The position numbers and the translations under genes were made by a program. Source: UKL13-2 sp031430555 (GTDB lineage: Bacteria; Pseudomonadota; Gammaproteobacteria; Burkholderiales; Usitatibacteraceae). Taken from it: 64,000 nt of DNA. The notes below the pieces were generated by a model. It saw only the letters and a program-made list of their open reading frames with translations. It had not been told where the DNA came from and did no database searches. The DNA lies in NCBI GenBank assembly GCA_031430555.1, contig JANPBQ010000105.1:5747-69746 (forward strand). Direction: 5' to 3'. Shown here piece after piece: positions 35,444 to 43,701 of the stretch (within the stretch, counting starts at the first letter, position 1; each line of letters opens with the position of its first letter).

Positions 35444-35511
35444 CCCGTTCGCCCTGAGCTTGTCGAAGGGCCGGATGCACGAGGCCCTTCGACAAGCTCA
35501 GGGCGAACGGG
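35444..35511. repeat. Perfect 29-bp inverted repeat after imuA
   Basis: Arms 35444-35472 and 35483-35511 are perfect complements with a ten-base loop. The core GTTCGCCCTGAGCTTGTCG is known as an interspersed palindrome of GC-rich proteobacteria. A second copy lies after imuB. It may attenuate transcription or stabilise the imuA message. Confidence 0.92.
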
Positions 35512-35582
35512 ATATTTGGGCGATACAAATCGAATCCGGTCGGAATGCATTGCCTCATTGAAATGAAATCAGGTGATGCACG

Positions 35583-37055
35583 ATGCTCTGGATTTCCGCC
35601 TATCTGCCCGAACTGTCCCTCCAATCCCATACGCGTGGCGCGCTCGGACAACTGCTCAATGTGCCGCTCGCGATCAGCGACGGCATCGCCTCGCGCCCGC
35701 ACGTACACGCCGCCAACACCTGCGCGCGCGCAGCCGGCATCACGGCGCTGATGCCGATTGCCGCCGCCCAGGCACGCGCCGCCGAATTGCTGGTGGTGCC
35801 GCGCGACCCCGCGAAGGAGGCGCAAATTCTGCAAGAGACCGCCACCTGGCTCGCGCAATTCACGCCGATGGTCTCGGTGGAAACATCCGGCGCATCGCTG
35901 GAAGTATCGTCGAGCCTGCGTTTATTCGGCGGCATTGCGGCACTCGTCCACCGCATCCGCGCCGGATTGAAATCGTTAGGGCTGCACGCCGCACTCGGCA
36001 TCGCGCCCACACCGCGCGCGGCGTACGTGCTGGCGCGCGCGGCGCATTGCTTCACCGGCATCCGCATGTGCCGCGAACCGGCGCAATTGCACGAGCGGCT
36101 GGCGGATATTCCGCTGGCGCTGTTCGATTGGCCGCACGACACCACCGCCGCACTCGCTGCACTCGGCTGGGTGCGCGTGAAGGATCTGCTGAAGCAGCCG
36201 CGCGCGGGCCTCTTGCGGCGCTTCGGCGATGCGATGCTCACCGATCTCGACCGCGCGCTCGGCCAGGCACCCGATCCGCGCGAGCCGCACCGCGTACCCG
36301 AGGATTTTTCCTGCGCGACCGATCTCCTCTTCGACATCATCGATGCCGAACGGCTTTTCGTCCCCATCGGCATGCTGCTCAATCAGATGGAAGGCTTCCT
36401 GCGGGCACGCGGCGCGGCGGCGAACGTGATCGTGCTCGAACTGAAACACAATCGCCAACTCAACACGCGCCACGAATTCGGCGCGCGCCATCCGCTGCGC
36501 AACGCCGACGACTGGTTGCGATTGATACGCGAACGCCTCACCGCACAACCGTTTCCGGAAGCCGTGACGGCGCTGAAATTATCCGCGCCGCAGCTAGTAA
36601 TGCATCAGGCGCAAAACGAAAGCTGGCTGCCGACGCCGGATGCACGCAGTGAAAAATGGCAGGCCGTGATGGAGCGGATCGCTTCCAGGCTGGGAAGCGG
36701 AAGTGTTTTCAGCGTGCGCGAAATCAGCGATCACCGCCCGGAGCACGCGTGGCGCGCCGACGGCAGCCCGCTCCAAACGCACACCCCCCGGAGCACATAC
36801 GCCGCGTCAGACAAACCGCGCCCATTGTTGCTGCTCACCGAACCGCGCGCGCTGGTGACCCTCGACGGCGCTCCGCAGCACCACGGCGCACTGGCGCTAC
36901 TGGCCGGCCCCGAACGGATCGAGACCGGCTGGTGGGATGGCCGCCCAGTTGCGCGCGATTATTTCGTCGCGAAAAACCCCGCACAGGAAATCTGCTGGAT
37001 TTTTCGCGATTACCGGTTTGGAAAGAAATGGTATTTGCATGGATATTTTTCGTAA
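35583..37055 (+). CDS. imuB: ImuB, inactive Y-family polymerase homologue
   Basis: The 490-residue ImuB bridges DnaE2 and the beta clamp at lesions. It has Y-family palm and finger regions but lacks the catalytic acids: the N-terminus reads 'MLWISAYLPELSLQS' where active enzymes have Asp, and the second motif is 'LEVSSSLRLFGG'. This loss is normal for ImuB. The C-terminal domain ends with 'YFVAKNPAQEICWIFRDY', typical of the family. AGGTGA precedes ATG 35583. Hairpin repeats lie on both sides of the gene, so it may be expressed less tightly with its neighbours. Confidence 0.93.
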   Translation: MLWISAYLPELSLQSHTRGALGQLLNVPLAISDGIASRPHVHAANTCARAAGITALMPIAAAQARAAELLVVPRDPAKEAQILQETATWLAQFTPMVSVETSGASLEVSSSLRLFGGIAALVHRIRAGLKSLGLHAALGIAPTPRAAYVLARAAHCFTGIRMCREPAQLHERLADIPLALFDWPHDTTAALAALGWVRVKDLLKQPRAGLLRRFGDAMLTDLDRALGQAPDPREPHRVPEDFSCATDLLFDIIDAERLFVPIGMLLNQMEGFLRARGAAANVIVLELKHNRQLNTRHEFGARHPLRNADDWLRLIRERLTAQPFPEAVTALKLSAPQLVMHQAQNESWLPTPDARSEKWQAVMERIASRLGSGSVFSVREISDHRPEHAWRADGSPLQTHTPRSTYAASDKPRPLLLLTEPRALVTLDGAPQHHGALALLAGPERIETGWWDGRPVARDYFVAKNPAQEICWIFRDYRFGKKWYLHGYFS

Positions 37056-37098
37056 ATCCAGACAGAGAGGGTTTGTCTCACCACCGTTCATCTAATCA

Positions 37099-37179
37099 CC
37101 GTTCGCCCTGAGCTTGTCGAAGGGCCAGATGTACGCACCCCTCCGGCATCAAGCCCTTCGACAAGCTCAGGGCGAACGG
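37099..37179. repeat. 27-bp perfect inverted repeat after imuB
   Basis: Arms 37099-37125 and 37153-37179 are perfect complements and the same sequence as the repeat after imuA; the 27-base loop differs. It lies in the 225-bp gap between imuB and dnaE2. Confidence 0.92.
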
Positions 37180-37280
37180 ACACATTTGATTGGCCAAACC
37201 GACGTAGGACGTATCCACAATTCGGCATGCGTGGCGAACAAGTCGCCCAGCGATTTCCACAAGCCACCCACTCTTCACCC

Positions 37281-40200
37281 ATGAAACTCTCCACCGCCCT
37301 CCTCCACTGCCTCAGCAATTTCAGCTTCCTGCGCGGCGCATCGCATGCGGAGAATCTGGTCGCGCGCGCAGCCGAGCTGGGGTATAGCGCGATGGCGATT
37401 ACCGACGAATGCTCCATCTCGGGCGTGGTGCGCGCGCATGTGGAGGCGAAGGAGCGGAAACTCAAGCTCATCATCGGTGCCGAATTTGTCGTGCAGGACG
37501 CGCCCGCCGTCGAGCGGCTGATCGTGCTGGCGAGAAATCGCAACGGCTACGGCGATTTATCCGAACTCATCACGCTCGCGCGATCACGCTCGCCGAAGGG
37601 CGAATATCAGTTGTTGATCGACGATCTCGCGCGCGTGAAAGATTGCGTTGCGATCATCGTCCCGCGATCCATGCTCACGGATGCGGAAGTAAACATCGCC
37701 GCCATCGCCGCGCACTTTTTCAACGCCTGCTGGCTGGGTGCCGCGTTAAATTACGGCCCCGACGACGAAGGTAAACTCGCCGCGCTGGAAGGGTTGGCGG
37801 GGCAATGCAACCTGCCGCTCACCGCGTGCGAAAAAATCCTGTTTGCCGATCGAAAAGACAAACCGCTACAGGACGTGCTGACCGCCGTGCGATTGAAAAA
37901 GCCCGTTGCGGAACTCGGCACCGAACTCAACGCCCACGCCGAAAACTACCTGAAACCGATTCCCCATCTCGCGCGCCGCTATACCGCCGCGATGCTCACG
38001 CAGCCGCTCGTCATCGCCGCCCTTTGTACGTTTTCACTCGATGAACTGCGCTACGAATATCCGCGCGAAGTCATCCCGATCGATGAAACGCCGGCCGCGT
38101 ATTTACGCAGGCTCACGTATGAGAGCGGCGCGCTGCGTTACCCGCACGGCATGCCGGACAAGGTGCGCGCCATCATCGAACACGAACTCGCGATCATTTC
38201 GGACTTGCAGTACGAAGCATATTTTTTGACCATTTACGATCTCGTGCGTTTTGCGCGCGAGAAAAAAATCCTCTGCCAGGGGCGCGGCTCAGCGGCCAAT
38301 TCGGCCGTGTGCTATTGCCTCGGTATCACCGAGGTGGATCCCGAACACATGCAGGTCTTGTTCGAGCGCTTCATCTCGCGCGAAAGGAACGAGCCGCCGG
38401 ACATCGATGTCGATTTCGAGCACGAACGCCGCGAAGAGGTGATGCAGTACCTCTACACCAAATACGGCCGCGACCGCACCGCGCTCACCGCCGCCGTGTC
38501 CACCTATCGGCCCAAGGGTGCCATCCGCGATGTCGGCAAGGCGCTGGGGTTGACGCTCAGCCAAGTCGATGCGCTCTCCAAAACCATCGCGTGGTGGGAT
38601 GGCCGCACGATTGCGCCGGAACGCTTGATCGAGGCCGGCTTCGATCCCGAAGCGCCGCGCATGCAATTGTTGATGAAATTGACCGAGGCGCTCATCGGCT
38701 TCCCGCGCCACCTCTCGCAGCATTCCGGCGGCTTCGTGATCGCGCGCGACAAACTCACACGACTGGTGCCGATCGAAAACGCCGCGATGGTGGCTCGCAC
38801 CGTGATCCAGTGGGACAAGGATGATCTCGATGCGCTGGGGTTATTGAAAGTCGACGTGTTGGCGCTCGGCATGTTGACCGCGATCCGCAAGACGCTCGAT
38901 CTCATCGGCAATTGGAATGGAAAACCTATGACGATGCAGGACGTGCCGCGCGAAGATCCTGCCACCTATGAAATGATCCAGCGCGCCGACACGCTGGGCG
39001 TATTCCAGATCGAATCGCGCGCGCAGATGAGCATGCTGCCGCGCCTGAAACCCAAGTGTTTTTACGATCTGGTGATCGAAGTCGCGATCGTGCGACCCGG
39101 CCCGATTCAGGGCGGCATGGTGCATCCGTATCTGAAACGCCGCACCAGTGAAGAGGCGGTGGTGTATCCGAGCAAAGCGGTCGAAGCGGTGTTGTCGCGC
39201 ACGCTCGGCGTGCCGATTTTTCAGGAACAGGTGATGCAGCTTGCAATGGTCGCGGCTGGTTTCACGGCAGGCGAGGCCGACCAACTGCGCCGCGCGATGG
39301 CCGCGTGGAAACGAAAGGGTGGCCTCGAAAAATTTCGCGACAAGCTGGTCAACGGCATGCTGGAGCGCGGCTATGACGAGGATTTTGCCGAGCGTTTATA
39401 CAAGCAAATGCAAGGCTTCGGCGAGTACGGCTTTCCGGAATCGCACGCGGCCAGTTTCGCGCTGCTGGTCTATATTTCCTGCTGGCTGAAATGCCATCAC
39501 CCGGCTGCCTTCACCTGCGGCATGCTGAATTCGCAGCCGCTGGGTTTTTATTCATCTTCGCAGCTCGTGCAGGATGTCGCGCGGCATGGCGTGACGGTGT
39601 TGCCGGTGGATGTGATGGTGAGTGAATGCGATTCCACGTTATCCATGCCGCCGTCGAATAACACACAGTCGGCATCTCAACAGTCCTTTCCCCGCGCAGG
39701 CGGGGAGCCAAGTTCGCCATCAAGGTGCAATTTGAAAATTGGCTCCCCGCCGCAGCCTGCCCTCGAATGCTTGAGTCGGGGGCGGGGAAAGGATATTTTT
39801 GAAGCACGCGCACTTCCCCAAATCCGCCTCGGCCTCAGAATGGTCGCCCAACTCGGCAACGATTCCGCCGCACGCATCGTTGCCGCGCGCAATGAAGTCC
39901 CCTTCACCGACATCGCCGATCTGCAACGCCGCGCGCAACTCTCGCAACAGGACATCGAAGCCCTCGCCGCCGCCGACGCATTCCATACCTTGATCGGCCA
40001 TCGTCGCGAGGCGCTCTGGGATGCACTCGGCTTAAACCGCGACAGCACACTTTTCGTGGCACCCACCGATCCCAGCATCGCAAGCCTGATTGCGCCCACC
40101 GAAGCCGACAACATCGTCGCCGATTTCCGCGCGCTGGGATTGAGCCTGCGCCGCCATCCGGTGGCGCTGCTGCGTACAACGCTCAGCGCGCAACGCATCT

Positions 40201-40517
40201 CGACCGCCGAGGAAGTCAGGCACGCGCGCCACGGCCAATTGATCCGCGCGACCGGCCTCGTCACCTGCCGACAGCGCCCCAGCACCGCCAAAGGCACCAC
40301 CTTTGTGACGCTGGAAGACGAGACCGGTTATGTAAACGTGGTGGTGTGGTCGCATGTGGCCGCGCGGCAGCGCAACCCGTTGATCCTCGCACGCCTATTG
40401 TGCGTGGCCGGCAGAGTCGAGCGGCAAGGCGAGGTGGTACATCTGATCGCGGGCCGGCTGATCGATCAGACCGCGATGCTGGGCGATCTTGATTTTCACC
40501 GTCACGAGTTCCATTAG
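37281..40517 (+). CDS. dnaE2: Error-prone DNA polymerase DnaE2
   Basis: This 1078-residue C-family polymerase carries out SOS-induced translesion synthesis with ImuA and ImuB. Order: PHP domain (about 1-280), polymerase palm with 'PPDIDVDFEHERREEVMQY' (Asp374 and Asp376), finger region ('ESHAASFALLVYISCWLKCHHPAAF'), HhH, and a C-terminal OB fold ('TFVTLEDETGYVNVVVW'). ATG 37281 begins at the conserved PHP start. Residues about 787-845 are extra, low in complexity and Pro/Ser/Arg-rich; they are encoded by a nested palindrome inserted in frame just before 'IRLGLRMVAQLG'. The rest of the gene is intact. Confidence 0.93.
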   Translation: MKLSTALLHCLSNFSFLRGASHAENLVARAAELGYSAMAITDECSISGVVRAHVEAKERKLKLIIGAEFVVQDAPAVERLIVLARNRNGYGDLSELITLARSRSPKGEYQLLIDDLARVKDCVAIIVPRSMLTDAEVNIAAIAAHFFNACWLGAALNYGPDDEGKLAALEGLAGQCNLPLTACEKILFADRKDKPLQDVLTAVRLKKPVAELGTELNAHAENYLKPIPHLARRYTAAMLTQPLVIAALCTFSLDELRYEYPREVIPIDETPAAYLRRLTYESGALRYPHGMPDKVRAIIEHELAIISDLQYEAYFLTIYDLVRFAREKKILCQGRGSAANSAVCYCLGITEVDPEHMQVLFERFISRERNEPPDIDVDFEHERREEVMQYLYTKYGRDRTALTAAVSTYRPKGAIRDVGKALGLTLSQVDALSKTIAWWDGRTIAPERLIEAGFDPEAPRMQLLMKLTEALIGFPRHLSQHSGGFVIARDKLTRLVPIENAAMVARTVIQWDKDDLDALGLLKVDVLALGMLTAIRKTLDLIGNWNGKPMTMQDVPREDPATYEMIQRADTLGVFQIESRAQMSMLPRLKPKCFYDLVIEVAIVRPGPIQGGMVHPYLKRRTSEEAVVYPSKAVEAVLSRTLGVPIFQEQVMQLAMVAAGFTAGEADQLRRAMAAWKRKGGLEKFRDKLVNGMLERGYDEDFAERLYKQMQGFGEYGFPESHAASFALLVYISCWLKCHHPAAFTCGMLNSQPLGFYSSSQLVQDVARHGVTVLPVDVMVSECDSTLSMPPSNNTQSASQQSFPRAGGEPSSPSRCNLKIGSPPQPALECLSRGRGKDIFEARALPQIRLGLRMVAQLGNDSAARIVAARNEVPFTDIADLQRRAQLSQQDIEALAAADAFHTLIGHRREALWDALGLNRDSTLFVAPTDPSIASLIAPTEADNIVADFRALGLSLRRHPVALLRTTLSAQRISTAEEVRHARHGQLIRATGLVTCRQRPSTAKGTTFVTLEDETGYVNVVVWSHVAARQRNPLILARLLCVAGRVERQGEVVHLIAGRLIDQTAMLGDLDFHRHEFH
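39684..39793. repeat. Nested palindromic element inside dnaE2
   Basis: Outer arms TCCTTTCCCCGC (39684-39695) and GCGGGGAAAGGA (39782-39793) enclose inner arms GGCGGGGAGCCAA (39699-39711) and TTGGCTCCCCGCC (39739-39751), all perfect. The frame stays open through it. It encodes a linker absent from the DnaE2 family plan as I know it, which suggests insertion of a mobile palindrome. Confidence 0.85.
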
Positions 40518-40531
40518 ACTTTCCATTCCCC

Positions 40532-40918
40532 ATGAACACCCAACAACTCAAAAAATTCTGCCGCGAACGTCCCTCCGCCAACGAGCGACTGCTGCCCGAG
40601 CCCTACAACATCCTCGTCTATTCACTCGACAAAACCAACTTCGCCTACTTCAAGACCAGTGAACCGGAAAAGTGGCGCTTCAGCATCAAGGTATCGCCCG
40701 ATCGATTCGTCGAACTCACCAGCGTGCCCGGCGTGAAGCCGGCACGCTATCGCGGTCGCTATTACTGGATCACCATTGTCGATGTGCGAAATTTTCCGGT
40801 GGCATATTTGCGCGAGTTGGTGGAATGGTCGTATCGCCATGCGCTTGATAATCTGAGTGCAGCGCGCAGGCGGGCGCTGTTGAATAAAATGACTCCGCCA
40901 CGCAGCACAAACACATGA
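40532..40918 (+). CDS. MmcQ/YjbR-family protein
   Basis: This 128-residue protein has the YjbR fold: a short N-terminal helix, 'YSLDKTNFAYFKTSEP', 'RFSIKVSPDRFVELTSVPGVKPARY', 'YYWITIVDV' and a C-terminal helix 'LRELVEWSYRHALDNL'. Members resemble DNA-binding CyaY-like folds, but the function is unknown. It starts 14 bp after dnaE2 and may be transcribed with it. A copy of a small repeat follows 49 bp after its stop. Confidence 0.85.
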   Translation: MNTQQLKKFCRERPSANERLLPEPYNILVYSLDKTNFAYFKTSEPEKWRFSIKVSPDRFVELTSVPGVKPARYRGRYYWITIVDVRNFPVAYLRELVEWSYRHALDNLSAARRRALLNKMTPPRSTNT

Positions 40919-41051
40919 AACCCCATATCTGGCGAGCCTCTCCAGACGTTTTTGCCCCGAGAGGCACGCCAGTGCTTGTTTTTTGTGATGCGTATTTTCG
41001 CATCAGGCAATAGTGATCGATTTGCGCGGCGATTCAACGTATCGTTGTCCG

Positions 41052-41465
41052 ATGTCCAATAACCATGACGGAAGTCCCGCTCAATCGTCCGAATCAATCG
41101 CCGCGCACATCGGGGTGCTGGAGCTCAAACGCACCCAGGCACTCGTCGAAAAAGACATGGCGGTTGCGCGCGCCTTGCATGCCCCTGAATACCAACTCAT
41201 CACGCCGGGAGGCAAGACCTTCACGCGGGAAAGCTACTTGCACGCGATCGAGTCGGGCGAATTGAACTACGCAAAGTGGGAGGCGGGGCCGATGCAGGTG
41301 CGCGCCACCGAGCGGATGGCCGTCGTGCGCTATCAGGCCAATTTGGTGTTTTCGTCCGGCAATTCCATTCGCTGCTGGCACACCGACACGTACGAATGTG
41401 TCGAAGGAACTTGGCGCGCGGTCTGGTCGCAAGCGACGGCGTATCCGGCGCAAAACGCCGAATGA
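41052..41465 (+). CDS. NTF2-like (DUF4440) protein
   Basis: From ATG 41052 the protein has 137 residues and the SnoaL/DUF4440 pattern: an N-terminal helix 'HIGVLELKRTQALVEKDMAVARALHAPEY', then 'TPGGKTFTRESYLHAIESGEL' and beta strands ending 'CWHTDTYECVEGTWRAVWSQAT'. Such proteins bind small ligands or act as isomerases; the role is unknown. An alternative start is GTG 41013. It stands alone. Confidence 0.8.
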   Translation: MSNNHDGSPAQSSESIAAHIGVLELKRTQALVEKDMAVARALHAPEYQLITPGGKTFTRESYLHAIESGELNYAKWEAGPMQVRATERMAVVRYQANLVFSSGNSIRCWHTDTYECVEGTWRAVWSQATAYPAQNAE

Positions 41466-41517
41466 ACATGTCGTCCTGAATTGAAATGCCAGCGCACGCG
41501 TAAAGGCGCGCGCGACG

Positions 41518-42828
41518 TCAATATTTGTAGGTCAGCGTCAACCAGGTCTTGTCGACGTCATTCTTCGCGCTCGCCCCACCGCCGGCGCGAAATTCCGCGT
41601 ATTGCAACTTAATGATCGCCTCGCGGGTGATCGGATACGCCACGCTGACATCGAATTCACGACCCAATGCGAGGCCACCGAAATCCGAACGGAAGCGATG
41701 GATCTCAGCGAAGAGGTTGAGCTTTTGCACCTGTCCCCGCGCGGTGAACCATGTATCGATCAGCCCCACGCGCGGCGTGCTCGTATATTGCAATGCCCAG
41801 CCGTTGAAAGCGTAGAAATCAGTCAACGGCGTCTGGAAACCATACACGCCGCCATTGCTGCCTTTGACTTCCTGATCGATGCGGGCACCCCAGGTGCCCC
41901 ACGGCGATGCGCCGGCAGTTTGCACTCCCAAGCCAATACGGCGATAGGCAGCGTCAATACGATAGTCGCCGCTACCAATGCGATTTTGTCGCGCATACGC
42001 GAGGTAGTACATCCCGCGCCATGCGTCGCTGAGTGCCACACCACCTTCCGCGTGCGCGCCGACAATGCGTTGCGCGTTGTTGGCAAAACCGGTCTGCGCG
42101 CCGGTGGCCGCCTGATCATGCCAATAACCGTAACCGGCCAGCGTGTGATCCGGCAAGGGGTTCCACGCCGCATGCAACACATGCAACCGCAAAGGGTTCA
42201 ATGCGCCCAACACGGTTCGGACCCGCCGGTATTCCCCCAATTGGATACTCGTTTCCGGCAACGCGGTACTGACGACCGTGACACCGTCGAACACCTGTGG
42301 TGTTTGCCGGAAATCGACATCGCTGATGAATCGCTCGTCGTCGATGCGCAATATTTGGCGGCCGAGTTTCACCCGTGTCGAGGGGATTCCGCTGTAATCG
42401 GCAAACAACTGTTTGACCCCGCTGTGCGGCGGATCGGGCAGCAAGGGATACGCCGAAGAGAAAATCCTGGCGGGATCGGTATTCACGTTGCCCGAAGCAC
42501 CCAGAAAACCAACATGAAGGTATTCTGCCGTCACACGCACATCGTGAATCGGCGCAGTCTGCCAACCGAGCGAGGTGCGCATTGTCCACACGTCGGTTTT
42601 TTCGCGCTTGGCGGTTTCGGTGATCCGCGCATGACGCGGCCTGATTTCCAGCAGCAAATGTCCATTGGCGATGGCATCACTCAGCTTGAGCGCCAGCGGC
42701 GGCATTGCATTGCCGGCAAGCCCATCGCCGGCTTGGGCGCGGGCGGTAAGCGATGCTGTGGCCAGCAGCAACGCCGCTGCTGCCCGCAAAATGAAGCGAT
42801 GCGGGCGGTGTTGCGCGGCGATTTGCAT
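41518..42828 (-). CDS. Outer-membrane beta-barrel porin (alginate-export-like)
   Basis: The 436 residues from ATG 42828 start with a signal peptide ('FILRAAAALLLATASLTARAQA'). A barrel of alternating strands follows, with features of alginate-export porins: 'LLLEIRPRHARI', 'VKLGRQILRIDDERFISDVDFRQTPQVFDGVTV', and a C-terminus ending in an aromatic strand 'TWLTLTYKY'. It probably forms a channel for an acidic or sugar-like solute. It is divergent from a cupredoxin-like protein and a c-di-GMP enzyme, a layout I associate with conserved module genes in betaproteobacteria. TTG 42891 is an alternative start. Confidence 0.8.
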   Translation of the reverse strand: MQIAAQHRPHRFILRAAAALLLATASLTARAQAGDGLAGNAMPPLALKLSDAIANGHLLLEIRPRHARITETAKREKTDVWTMRTSLGWQTAPIHDVRVTAEYLHVGFLGASGNVNTDPARIFSSAYPLLPDPPHSGVKQLFADYSGIPSTRVKLGRQILRIDDERFISDVDFRQTPQVFDGVTVVSTALPETSIQLGEYRRVRTVLGALNPLRLHVLHAAWNPLPDHTLAGYGYWHDQAATGAQTGFANNAQRIVGAHAEGGVALSDAWRGMYYLAYARQNRIGSGDYRIDAAYRRIGLGVQTAGASPWGTWGARIDQEVKGSNGGVYGFQTPLTDFYAFNGWALQYTSTPRVGLIDTWFTARGQVQKLNLFAEIHRFRSDFGGLALGREFDVSVAYPITREAIIKLQYAEFRAGGGASAKNDVDKTWLTLTYKY

Positions 42829-42983
42829 ATTCTGCGTCGACAAATTTGTATCCCGTTCGAGAAAAATCACGCAACAAAGTCGTGACGCCAATCAATGAAT
42901 CCTGCCGCCGCGATCCGCGTCCAGATGCACGGTACAGTTAGAATGCACTATCGTGGGTCTTCAATGAAAGCGACGGACACAAA

Positions 42984-43670
42984 ATGACGCTCGGTGGAAT
43001 GATAATCGAATGGCGTCGGATTCGGCGGCGTCGAGGCAATTTCATCGCGTCCCTCATCTGCCTCGCCGCAATGCCAGCAATCGGCGCCACCCTCACGGTC
43101 AGCGTCAATGACCTTGCAGGGCTTCCCGTGGTCGATGCCGTGGTCTCGGCCGTGGCCAAGCCGGGAACCCGCGTGCCGCCACGCACGCCGCGCGCGGTCG
43201 CGATTGAACAAAAGGATCGCGAATTCACCCCCTATGTGACCGTGGTGCAGACCGGTACGCAAGTGAATTTTCCCAACCGTGATCCCTTGCTGCATCACGT
43301 GTACTCGTTTTCGCCGGCAAAGAGTTTCGAAATCAAGCTCTATTCCGGAGATTCACCGCGCGGCGTGTTGTTCGACAAGCCCGGGCTGGTGACGCTCGGC
43401 TGCAATATCCACGATTGGATGCTGGGCTACATTCAAATCGTCGATACCCCTTACTACGGCAAGACCGGTGCCGACGGACGCGCCGTGATCAGCGACATGG
43501 TGACCGGCGAATTCGAGGTGGGCGCATGGCACCCGACGCAGCGCGCCGCCATCGGCGCAAAATCTCTCAAGGTCGAGGGTCGCGAGAATGCGGCTATGAC
43601 GTTTGCACTGGATGTCGCGTCGCAGAAGAAACGCTTTAAACCACCGCTCGATGCGGTCAAGTACAAATGA
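42984..43670 (+). CDS. Cupredoxin-like periplasmic protein (methylamine-utilisation-type)
   Basis: This 228-residue protein has a basic N-terminus and a signal-like hydrophobic stretch ending 'AMPAIGA'. A plastocyanin-like domain follows. Copper ligands are seen in 'LLHHVYSF' and 'GCNIHDWMLGY' (Cys, His and Met spacing of type I copper sites). A further beta-domain resembling carboxypeptidase regulatory folds carries 'DGRAVISDMVTGEFEVGAWHP'. It is often annotated as methylamine utilisation protein, but no such pathway is here. It is followed 31 bp later by a GGDEF-EAL protein. Confidence 0.8.
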   Translation: MTLGGMIIEWRRIRRRRGNFIASLICLAAMPAIGATLTVSVNDLAGLPVVDAVVSAVAKPGTRVPPRTPRAVAIEQKDREFTPYVTVVQTGTQVNFPNRDPLLHHVYSFSPAKSFEIKLYSGDSPRGVLFDKPGLVTLGCNIHDWMLGYIQIVDTPYYGKTGADGRAVISDMVTGEFEVGAWHPTQRAAIGAKSLKVEGRENAAMTFALDVASQKKRFKPPLDAVKYK

Positions 43671-43701
43671 TATTCCCGGGCCGCAAACCGACGGACGCCA
43701 A

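Noticed and set aside
35361..35566. Small open frames across the imuA-imuB gap
   Set aside because: They run through the inverted repeat and encode its translated arms only.
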